DNA from: Melioribacter sp.
Lineage (GTDB): Bacteria; Bacteroidota; Ignavibacteria; Ignavibacteriales; Melioribacteraceae
Reading direction: 5' to 3'
Length of the DNA: 64,000 bases
Assembly (NCBI GenBank): GCA_020723965.1
Contig: DYHW01000002.1
Coordinates: 310,001 to 374,000 of the forward strand
A program made the position numbers and the translations under genes. Under the pieces are notes generated by a model. The model was not told the origin of the DNA and searched no databases. It saw only the letters and a program-made list of their open reading frames with translations. Positions 10,901 to 17,711 of the stretch are shown piece after piece; the stretch's first letter is position 1, and every line of letters begins with the position of its first letter.

Positions 10901-11444
10901 TTCATTTGCTACGGTTCACTTAGGCGAAACTGAGACTTACAATTTTAACGAAAATGTACGCGCTTGCGGCGTTGTTACTGATGTGAGAACAAAAATAGAT
11001 AAACGCGGCAAGCTGATGGTCTTTTTTAAGTTGGATGACTTCAGCGGCTCTTGCGAATGCTTGATGTTCTCGAAAGTTTATGCAAATTGTGAAAGTTTGG
11101 TTGTTCCTGAATCAACAATTCTTGTAACCGGCAAGCTTGAAAGCAGCGGCGATGCTGTTAAACTTCATGTTGATGAAGCAATGCCGCTGGATGAAGCCAG
11201 AAAGAAATTAACCAAAAGAATTGGAATTCTTGTTGACAGCGCTATTCATAATGCTGAAATGATCTCTCAAATAAAAAAAATGTTTGAAGAAAATGAAGGC
11301 AGTCTCCCTGTCTTAGTCGGTTTGAAAGAGGAAGGAATTACGCGCGAGTTCTTTATCAATTCCAAAATTTCACTCAATCCCGATTTCATTGCTAAATTAC
11401 AAAAACTTCTTGGCGAAGAATCTGTTGTCTATTTAGCTACATAG
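7986..11444 (+). CDS. dnaE: DNA polymerase III subunit alpha
   Basis: This is the replicative C-family DNA polymerase, 1152 residues. The N-terminal PHP domain begins HIHNHSHYSLQDGA and keeps ALTDHG, GMEAY, CTSACP and TNDIHY, the residues that bind metals in PHP-active polymerases. The palm carries the catalytic aspartates in MPDIDVDFADD (P406 to F412 region), and GPGRGSAAGSLV is nearby. The C-terminal part has helix-hairpin-helix repeats and an OB-fold segment (RACGVVTDVRTK, about residue 990). This is a DnaE1-type arrangement with no built-in DnaQ-type exonuclease. The gene is preceded by a 19-bp hairpin after dut. Confidence 0.97.
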   Translation: MSDFIHIHNHSHYSLQDGACTVDDLVMAAKKNNMHAVALTDHGVMFGAAEFYKKAKKEGIKPLVGMEAYIVIEGSRFDRKGDDPDNPKKRSKPYNHLLLLAKNKTGYHNLMKLSTFGYTEGFYYRPRIDFELLTKYSDGLICTSACPAGPIAPPLINDDYSKARSTAIKLKELFGDDFYLEIQDHGMEVEKTLLTAMPKLARDLGIKLVATNDIHYIDKDHSIAHNILIQLGDKAGTANYKELRYGTDQIYFKSADEMIKLFKNYKGAVENTLEIEQKINLEIDFKGHHFPVFPIPKSSKAKNLEEYLELLAQERLGRKFKKITPEIEERFKFEIKVIKEMGYTGYFLVVQDFINAAKQRGIPVGPGRGSAAGSLVAYVLGITNVDPLKYNLLFERFLNPARKSMPDIDVDFADDQRSEVISYVKEKYGEKSVAQIITFNRLSSRAVLKDVARVLKIPIPTVEKITKSIPSKYGRVFTIDQALEEVPELAWAKKSDDPQIIELIKYARILEGMNRNASKHAAGVVITPGDVSDYVPMAVYGDDNSVVTQFNLKDLEETGLLKMDFLGLRTLSIIRDTIELVKQTRKIEIDIDEIPTDDPKTYEIFSNGQTTAVFQFESSPMREYLKKLKPTSINDLAAMNALYRPGPMEFIDDFIARKHGKKQIAYLHSVLEPILKETYGIIVYQEQVIQIANKVAAMSLAEADLLRRAMGKKDEKAMKEQRDIFTAGAVKNNINKKIAEEIFEAIDKFANYGFNKSHAVAYSIVAYQTAYLKAHFTEEFLAANLSNEYGNTEKVTSLLEDCRKLNVKVLPPDINNPSVKFGVKNKKIIFGMIAIKNVGLNAVETIKAAHDKLERNFRSIYDFCPHVDTRIVNKRSLEGLVLAGAFDSCSGNRAQNFLAIEEALAFGSKIQFAKNSHTDSLFGGNSEVMQIQEPELPKVHPWETKEHLAKEREVLGFYLTDHPLRKYETEYRSFATVHLGETETYNFNENVRACGVVTDVRTKIDKRGKLMVFFKLDDFSGSCECLMFSKVYANCESLVVPESTILVTGKLESSGDAVKLHVDEAMPLDEARKKLTKRIGILVDSAIHNAEMISQIKKMFEENEGSLPVLVGLKEEGITREFFINSKISLNPDFIAKLQKLLGEESVVYLAT

Positions 11445-11553
11445 TTATCTTAAAATATTCAAAATTGTTTATGAATTTCTGCTGAAAGGTTGATTTGATT
11501 TCAGTTTCCTATTTCTTAAGTTTGTGCCGCTATTTACAAAAAAGGAAAAATGA

Positions 11554-12378
11554 ATGGAAAAGAAATGGGCGCTTATATTAGGTGCTTCGAGTGGTTTTGG
11601 CGGCGCTTCTGCTGTCGAACTTTCAAAACACGGCTTTAATATTTTTGGTGTTCATTTAGACCGGCAAGCCACTATGCTTTCTGTTGAACAAGTAATTAAA
11701 AAAATTGAAAGAACAGGACAAAAGGCAGTTTTCTTTAATATAAATGCCGCAGATCAAATTAAGATTAACGACACATTAGATGAAATACAAGAACGTTTTG
11801 CTACCAAAGAACGCCAGCAGATAAATGTTCTGATACACACGCTTGCCTTCGGAACTCTTAAACCGTTCATTTCAAAAAATCCTAACGATTGTATTTCTCC
11901 TGCTCAGATAAGTATGACTCTAGATGTAATGGCAAATTCGCTTGTTTATTGGACACAGGGATTGATACAAAGAGATTTGTTTGCTAACGGCGGAAGGGTG
12001 TTCGCATTAACAAGCGCCGGCTCACACACAGTTTTTCCATCTTATGGCGCCGTATCTGCAGCCAAAGCAGCGCTAGAATCGCATATCCGCCAGCTTGCAT
12101 TTGAACTTGGACCGATGAAGATTACATGCAATTCTATTATGGCAGGCGTAACAGATACTCCAGCCCTTCGTAAAATTCCATTACATGAAAAAATGTTGCA
12201 AGCAGCAAAATCTAAAAATCCAGGAGGAAGATTAACAACCCCCGAAGATGTTGCTAAAGCAATTGTTCTCTTGTGCGATGAAAAAGCTAATTGGATTTCA
12301 GGAAACGTTATTGGCGTTGACGGCGGAGAATACGTTGTTAATTATGTAGGCGATAAAACTCATCAACCAATAAAATAA
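11554..12378 (+). CDS. Enoyl-ACP reductase-like short-chain dehydrogenase (FabL/FabI type)
   Basis: This is a 274-residue Rossmann-fold SDR. The N-terminal nucleotide motif is GASSGFGGASA. The catalytic pair has the Tyr-x6-Lys spacing (Y164, K171 in YGAVSAAK) that separates enoyl-ACP reductases from ordinary SDRs, which have Tyr-x3-Lys. The glycine motif and the C-terminal GGRLTTPEDVAKAIVLL and GNVIGVDGG resemble FabL of Bacillus more than FabI. The probable reaction is NAD(P)H-dependent reduction of trans-2-enoyl-ACP, the last step of each fatty acid elongation cycle. It lies 13 bases before an acyl-CoA dehydrogenase gene. A 2,4-dienoyl-CoA reductase-type activity is an alternative. Confidence 0.75.
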   Translation: MEKKWALILGASSGFGGASAVELSKHGFNIFGVHLDRQATMLSVEQVIKKIERTGQKAVFFNINAADQIKINDTLDEIQERFATKERQQINVLIHTLAFGTLKPFISKNPNDCISPAQISMTLDVMANSLVYWTQGLIQRDLFANGGRVFALTSAGSHTVFPSYGAVSAAKAALESHIRQLAFELGPMKITCNSIMAGVTDTPALRKIPLHEKMLQAAKSKNPGGRLTTPEDVAKAIVLLCDEKANWISGNVIGVDGGEYVVNYVGDKTHQPIK

Positions 12379-12391
12379 ACCAGAATAGATT

Positions 12392-13534
12392 ATGAACGAA
12401 TTTTCTTTTACAGAAGAACAGAAAATGCTGCGCCAAATGACGCGCGATTTTGTGAATAAAGAAATTAAGCCCATTGCAGCTAAAATAGATACAGAAGAAA
12501 AAATTCCAGAAGAGTTAATTAATAAACTTGGCGAACTTGGGTTGCTTGGCGTTGCTTTTCCGGAAGAATACGGCGGCGGCGGATTTGGCGAAGTTGGTTA
12601 TTGCTTAATGCAAGAAGAAATAGGGCGCGGCTGTTTGTCAACTGCTACTTTTATTGGCGCTCATCAATCAATAGGAGCCAATGTAATTTATTTAGGCGGA
12701 AACGAAGAACAAAAACAAAAATATCTTGTTCCTCTTGCATCTGGAGAAAAAATTGGCGCATTTTGTTTAACCGAAGCTGGAGCGGGTTCAGATTCTTTCA
12801 ATGTAAAAACCCGCGCAAAACTTGATGGCTGCAATTGGGTTATCAATGGAGAAAAATTGTGGATTACCAACGGCAGCATAGCAAAAACTCTTTCCGTTTT
12901 TGCTCGCACAGATAAAGGTTTATCTGCTTTTATTGTTGAAGCCGATACGCCAGGGTTCTATGCCGGACCGCCTGAAAAGAAAATGGGAATTAAAGGCAGC
13001 GCCACTAATGCGCTTACATTCGATAATGTTTGCATTCCAAAAGAAAATCTTATTGGAATTGAGGGGCGCGGATTTATACTTGCAATGAAAACTTTGGATG
13101 CCGGGCGGCTGGGTTTAGGAGCCGCTTGTATTGGCGCTTCGAAAGAATTGTTGGAAGTGTCTACACGTTATGCTAAACAGAGAAAACAATTTGATCAGGC
13201 TATTTCCAATTTCCAGGCTATACAATTTATGCTTGCCGAAATGTCTGCTTTAATTTATGCGATGGAATCGATGGTTTATCGAACTGCCGTTGATTATGAC
13301 CTAAAGAAAGATGTTTCGCGTCAATCTGCAATTGTAAAACTTTTCTGCTCAGAATCATTAGATAAAATTGCCGATTATGCAGTTCAAATTCATGGCGGAA
13401 TGGGTTATTCGCGCGAACTGCCAATCGAAAGATTTTATCGTGATTCGCGTATCAATAGAATTTTTGAAGGCACATCAGAAATTCAAAAAGGTATTATTGC
13501 GCGCGATCTCTTAAAAAAGAACGGTATTGTTTGA
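12392..13534 (+). CDS. Acyl-CoA dehydrogenase (short/branched-chain type)
   Basis: This FAD-dependent enzyme of 380 residues oxidises acyl-CoA to trans-2-enoyl-CoA and passes electrons to an electron-transfer flavoprotein. The length matches bacterial butyryl-CoA or branched-chain enzymes. The FAD-binding signature FCLTEAGAGSDSFN lies near residue 125, WITNGS near 155, and the catalytic base E359 in RIFEGTSEIQ. The start is 13 bases after the enoyl reductase gene, so the two are probably cotranscribed, pairing a reductive and an oxidative step on the same double bond. Chain-length preference cannot be read with confidence. Confidence 0.9.
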   Translation: MNEFSFTEEQKMLRQMTRDFVNKEIKPIAAKIDTEEKIPEELINKLGELGLLGVAFPEEYGGGGFGEVGYCLMQEEIGRGCLSTATFIGAHQSIGANVIYLGGNEEQKQKYLVPLASGEKIGAFCLTEAGAGSDSFNVKTRAKLDGCNWVINGEKLWITNGSIAKTLSVFARTDKGLSAFIVEADTPGFYAGPPEKKMGIKGSATNALTFDNVCIPKENLIGIEGRGFILAMKTLDAGRLGLGAACIGASKELLEVSTRYAKQRKQFDQAISNFQAIQFMLAEMSALIYAMESMVYRTAVDYDLKKDVSRQSAIVKLFCSESLDKIADYAVQIHGGMGYSRELPIERFYRDSRINRIFEGTSEIQKGIIARDLLKKNGIV

Positions 13535-13567
13535 TTTTTTTATTATTCATAAGGAGCAGTTAATTAC

Positions 13568-13888
13568 ATGAAACCTTTTACTTTCACAGATGATAATTTT
13601 GATTTGGAAGCTCTTCAATCTGTTCAACCGGTTGTTGTTGATTTTTGGGCTGCTTGGTGCGGCCCTTGCAGAATGATTGCCCCCATAATCGAAGAACTGG
13701 CTGATGAATATCAGGGTAAAGTTAAAGTCGGTAAACTTGATGTTGACGATAATCAACAAATTGCTGTTAAGTATGGCGTGCGAAGCATACCGACCGTTTT
13801 ATTTTTGAAAGAAGGACAAGTGGCAGATCAAATAATAGGCGCTGTTCCTAAATCGATCTTCTCTGAAAAGATTCAAAAGCTTTTGTAA
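13568..13888 (+). CDS. trxA: Thioredoxin
   Basis: This is a classical 106-residue cytoplasmic thioredoxin. The active site is WCGPC at residues 30-34, within VDFWAAWCGPCRMIAP. The cis-proline loop is RSIPTVLFLKEG. It has no signal peptide. It reduces protein disulfides using thioredoxin reductase, which is not in the window. An AAGGAG ribosome-binding site lies about 10 bases before the ATG. The gene follows the acyl-CoA dehydrogenase after 33 bases and precedes a 790-base gene-poor, repeat-rich spacer. Confidence 0.96.
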   Translation: MKPFTFTDDNFDLEALQSVQPVVVDFWAAWCGPCRMIAPIIEELADEYQGKVKVGKLDVDDNQQIAVKYGVRSIPTVLFLKEGQVADQIIGAVPKSIFSEKIQKLL

Positions 13889-13909
13889 TATTCAATTCGG
13901 AATTGAAAA

Positions 13910-14086
13910 GAGGTTGCCTAATTGGAACGATCTCCACAAGTTCCTATGGACTTTGGAAAAGTAATTTTTCAAATAATAAATCTGCAATAACTTGTGCTGG
14001 GCGGCTCGACTGAGCTTGCCGAAGCATCCGTTTAATCCGTGTTATCTGCGGTCTATTTTTATTAAATAATTACTTCTGAGACAACC
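13910..14086. repeat. Diverged copy of the TIR element seen at 36765-36863 (opposite orientation)
   Basis: The left end GAGGTTG and right end TACTTCTGAGACAACC match the termini of the 99-bp element at 36765-36863. Two internal blocks (about 13957-13984 and 14057-14086) match its reverse complement almost exactly. Between them sits unrelated sequence, including a nested inverted pair (CACAAGTT near 13934, AACTTGTG near 13989) and a TGAGCTTGCCGAAGC word. It codes for nothing visible and looks like a non-autonomous repeat that has been altered or invaded. Confidence 0.6.
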
Positions 14087-14554
14087 ACTTTTTTAAAAAT
14101 TCTTTCCCGCCCAAATGATCAGTTCTCAAAGAGTTTATCCTCATTAAATGATATTGTAAAAAAATCACAGCTGCTATTATTTTAAAAATTCACCTTACGC
14201 AGAGAATACTAAAAATGTCATTCCGTCCTGACTGAGCTCGACGAAGTCTTGTCGGGATCGGAATCTCATTATGAATAAATATAAGATGCTGATCCCGATA
14301 AATCGGGACAGCATGATCCCGCAATTGCGGGATATAAGGTGAGTTCTTAAATAATTTCTTGACAAATAATAATTTACAAGTTACTTTCAATTAGGAATTA
14401 AGAACTTCTCGTAAAAATTATCTTAAATAATTTTTTTTCTTCTTGATTTCTATAAACTAGTAGTTTATTTTGAAAACGCTTATCGGAAGATGTTGAAGTG
14501 TTTTTCAAAGCAAGTTTCAAGAGGTCAATGGTTCCATTTTGTAGAGTAAAAATC
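14087..14554. other. Gene-free spacer with REP-like palindromes
   Basis: No convincing coding sequence is present. The part from about 14190 to 14345 is bounded by TTCACCTTA and TAAGGTGAG. It holds two palindromes built on the words TCCCGATAAATCGGGA and ATCCCGCAATTGCGGGAT, plus an imperfect ATTCCG...CGGAAT fold around 14219-14265. The word TCCCGATAATTCGGGAT recurs between atpH and atpA, so these belong to a dispersed palindrome family. The rest is AT-rich with no feature I can name. Confidence 0.5.
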
Positions 14555-14562
14555 TAGTTTTG
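14555..14562 (+). promoter_or_regulatory. Candidate Bacteroidota-type -7 element upstream of the TonB receptor unit
   Basis: TAGTTTTG fits the TAnnTTTG consensus used by the Bacteroidota primary sigma factor. The best upstream TTTG (14538-14541) is only 13 bases away, shorter than the expected 19-21, so the match is partial. If used, transcription would begin near 14570 and include the short ORF at 14608. Confidence 0.3.
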
Positions 14563-14607
14563 TTCTTGACGTTTCAAAAGATTTTTAAACAATTAAAGGA
14601 GGTATTA

Positions 14608-14670
14608 TTGGCAAGCTTTTACAAGATTTATCACATCAAAAAACCCTTTCTTAATTTAATCAACAAATAA
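14608..14670 (+). CDS. Possible 20-residue leader peptide ahead of the TonB receptor
   Basis: A near-perfect Shine-Dalgarno sequence, AAAGGAGGT (14595-14603), stands 5 bases before a TTG codon that opens a 20-codon frame ending in TAA at 14668-14670. That stop is joined to the AAGGAG that serves the receptor ATG at 14681, so translation of the two could be coupled. The peptide would be rich in Lys, Tyr, Ile and Phe and has no recognisable domain. Such a strong ribosome-binding site is unusual here, where most genes have weak ones. A regulatory leader or a chance frame are both possible. Confidence 0.4.
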   Translation: MASFYKIYHIKKPFLNLINK

Positions 14671-14680
14671 GGAGTTAAAC

Positions 14681-17677
14681 ATGCAGCGAAAGATTTTTTA
14701 CCTTTTGCTACTTCTTGTTCTTTGTCCAATGCTTTTAATGGCAGGGACAAAGGGAAGAATTAAAGGAAAAGTAGTTGATTTACAAACCGGCGAAGCCCTT
14801 ATTGGCGCAAACGTAATTGTTATGGGAACCAGCATAGGCGCTTCATCAGATGTAAACGGCGAATTCCTATTGCAAAACTTGGAAGCAGGCGTTTATACCA
14901 TCAAAGCTTCCTACATAGGATATCAGGCAATCACAATTTCCAATGTGAGAGTTAATGCAGATCTAACAACCTATATCGATTTTCAACTGCCTAGTGAAGA
15001 TATTCAAGTAGGAACAGTAGAAATTGTAGCACAAAGACCAATGATCCAAAAGGATAACACGAATGCTGTAAGAATTACTACCAGCGAGGATATTGATGCT
15101 TTACCAGTTCGCGGTGTAAACAGCATTATCGGTTTAACTGCCGGCGTTGTTATTCAAAACAAAGAGATATATATACGCGGCGGTAGAAGAGATGAAGTTG
15201 GGTATTATCTTGAAGGCGTATCAATAACTAACCCTATGGCTGGCGGCAGAGCCGTAACTATTTCTCAAGACGCATTGGAAGAAATCCAAGTTCAAGCGGG
15301 CGGTTATACTGCTGAATTTGGCGGTGCTAATGCAGGTATTATCCGTCAACAATTCAAATCAGGCACTACAGATCTTAAAGCAAGCTTCGAGTACATAACA
15401 GATAACGTTACATTCAAAAGCAAGAAAGATGCCTTTGACGGAAAGAAACAACTTGGCGCTTACTGGTATGGTTACAATGAAATGAGCGGTGTTTTAAGCG
15501 GTCCAATTTTCGATCAAAGATTCAAATTTTTTGGTAATGTTAACTATCGCTATGATAGAGACGATACGCCTCAGCCATACCCTGGTATAAATATGGGAGT
15601 TGTTGGTGATCCTCAATCTAAAGATACAACAATTGTAAATTACCCGGCAGGCGCAAGAAAAGGCGTTGCAAGACAAAACTTTACATACACTGGCACTGTT
15701 AATTTAGATTTCAAGCCGATTTTAGTCAGAGTATCCGGAACTTACACAGCAGAGAATGGCGATGCCGGCTTCGGTACTACTGATCCTATTACTTTTGCTA
15801 ACAATACTCGGGTTGGTCAATTCAAAAACTTTAACGGCGCTTTATCATTAAAGGTTACACACGTATTAAGTCCATCTATGTTCTATGAACTTTCCGGCGG
15901 TATGTATTTACAAGGCGGAGAAACTTTTGATAGAGCATTAGGCAATGATTTTTGGGCATACGGAGACAGCGTTGCAAGCGCGAACGCTGGATGGACAATT
16001 CCAAGAGCTCCTGAAGATATCCGTAATTATGCAAGTAGAAAAGACCGCTTTGGCAGATACCGTGCAGCACGCGGCTTAAATGTATTAACTTTCTCATTTG
16101 CACAAGACGGAGCTGTGCCGGTTAACTATAGTAAGTTTGATAGAAACAGCTATTCATTTAACGGCGCTCTATCATTCCTTGTTGGAAAGACTCATTCATT
16201 CAAAATTGGCGGCGAGTATCAGCAATATACTATAAGGAACTGGAGCGTTGGACGTCAAACAACATTTGCAGAAAAAGTTGATAACTACGCTAAAGCAAAT
16301 CCAACTAAAGATATAAATGAATACAAGAAGCAGCTCTTAATTACTGAAGGCGTTAATAATTACGGTTATGATGTATTTGGAAATTTGTATGATGGCGACG
16401 GATTTGATGCGCCGCATAAACCTGTTTTTGCCAGCGCATATATTCAAGATAGAATTGAATATGAAGACCTTATCATCAATATAGGTTTGAGATATGATTA
16501 TATCGATATTGATAACCGTAGATTTGTAGACCCGACATTTCCGGATAAAGGTATAAATTCTACAACTGGCGAATTGATTGAAGCTGGATGGGAAAAAGTT
16601 CCTACTTTCAGTGCATTAAGTCCTCGTATCGGTTTCTCTTTCCCTGTTACAGATAAAACTTTCTTCCATGCTCAGTATGGAAAATTTGTCCAACAGCCGC
16701 AATTAAATACAGCATATACTGGATATTATAGGTTGGGATTTGAAATTAAAGGCGGATTTTTTATTCCATTTCCATCGGGCTTAGACGTTCGACCAACAAG
16801 AACGACACAATTCGAATTAGGTTTCACACAGCAATTAACCGACTTTTTGGCATTCGATGTCACCGGTTACTATCGCGATGTTCGTGATCAAATTGAATTC
16901 TTTTCTCAAAAGACTGATCGAAATTCATCGTTCCAATCTTACTCTACTTTAAAGAATGGTGATTATGCAACTACAAAAGGTCTTGAAATATCTCTTAACA
17001 TGAGAAGATATGAGAGACTTGCTGTGAATGCATCAGTTTCACTTCAAGATGCACGCGGCACAGGTTCGAATCCGTATCAAAAGAGCGGCGTTGTTGGCGC
17101 TCCGCTTGACGGAGTAACTATTTTCGTCCCCAAGTTTATCAGTCCTCTAAACTTTAACCGCGCTCTTACAGGCAACATGAATATCGATTATAGATTTGGT
17201 CCGGATGATGGTCCTTTTCTCTTACATAATTTAGGAGTATCGGCATTAGTCACATTCAATTCTGGTCATCCATATACAAGAGGTATCGGCGGTCAAACAG
17301 CGGAATCAGACAACCGCGATAGAAGACCGATAGAGCCATTAAATGCTTCTATCACTCCTGGCGAATTCCAAGTTGATCTTCGCGTTGATAAAACATTCCG
17401 TTTATTCGACAAATTATCTCTCAACGTTTACTTATTTGTAATCAACTTGTTTGATAACTTGAATGTTCAGAACGTATTCCTTAGAACCGGGTCTCCAAAT
17501 GATGATGCTGTACTAAGCGATCCTGAATTAGGCGCCAAATTGATACAAACTTACGGACAACGTTTTGCTGATCTTTATAATTCGATAATGATCGATTATC
17601 AAGATGGTTATGGCGGTGGCGGAACACTATATGGTCCACCAAGACAAGTTCGATTAGGCATCAGATTGGAATACTAA
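14681..17677 (+). CDS. TonB-dependent outer membrane receptor with carboxypeptidase-regulatory-like domain
   Basis: This 998-residue outer membrane protein has a signal peptide (about 1-21), then a CarboxypepD_reg-like beta-sandwich (about 25-110, with GKVVDLQTGEALIGANV and YIGYQAI). A plug domain follows (about 125-230, with DIDALPVRG and IYIRGGRRDEVGYYLEGV), and then a long beta-barrel that ends in GIRLEY with a terminal aromatic residue, as expected for barrel assembly. It could import a substrate with TonB energy. However, the pairing with a secreted T9SS-type protein and a PorV-like barrel 35 and about 3,400 bases downstream suggests a joint surface complex. No TonB box is clear and no substrate can be inferred. 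Confidence 0.88.
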   Translation: MQRKIFYLLLLLVLCPMLLMAGTKGRIKGKVVDLQTGEALIGANVIVMGTSIGASSDVNGEFLLQNLEAGVYTIKASYIGYQAITISNVRVNADLTTYIDFQLPSEDIQVGTVEIVAQRPMIQKDNTNAVRITTSEDIDALPVRGVNSIIGLTAGVVIQNKEIYIRGGRRDEVGYYLEGVSITNPMAGGRAVTISQDALEEIQVQAGGYTAEFGGANAGIIRQQFKSGTTDLKASFEYITDNVTFKSKKDAFDGKKQLGAYWYGYNEMSGVLSGPIFDQRFKFFGNVNYRYDRDDTPQPYPGINMGVVGDPQSKDTTIVNYPAGARKGVARQNFTYTGTVNLDFKPILVRVSGTYTAENGDAGFGTTDPITFANNTRVGQFKNFNGALSLKVTHVLSPSMFYELSGGMYLQGGETFDRALGNDFWAYGDSVASANAGWTIPRAPEDIRNYASRKDRFGRYRAARGLNVLTFSFAQDGAVPVNYSKFDRNSYSFNGALSFLVGKTHSFKIGGEYQQYTIRNWSVGRQTTFAEKVDNYAKANPTKDINEYKKQLLITEGVNNYGYDVFGNLYDGDGFDAPHKPVFASAYIQDRIEYEDLIINIGLRYDYIDIDNRRFVDPTFPDKGINSTTGELIEAGWEKVPTFSALSPRIGFSFPVTDKTFFHAQYGKFVQQPQLNTAYTGYYRLGFEIKGGFFIPFPSGLDVRPTRTTQFELGFTQQLTDFLAFDVTGYYRDVRDQIEFFSQKTDRNSSFQSYSTLKNGDYATTKGLEISLNMRRYERLAVNASVSLQDARGTGSNPYQKSGVVGAPLDGVTIFVPKFISPLNFNRALTGNMNIDYRFGPDDGPFLLHNLGVSALVTFNSGHPYTRGIGGQTAESDNRDRRPIEPLNASITPGEFQVDLRVDKTFRLFDKLSLNVYLFVINLFDNLNVQNVFLRTGSPNDDAVLSDPELGAKLIQTYGQRFADLYNSIMIDYQDGYGGGGTLYGPPRQVRLGIRLEY

Positions 17678-17711
17678 AATTCAAGTTTTAGAAAACTAAT
17701 AGGAGTAAAAA

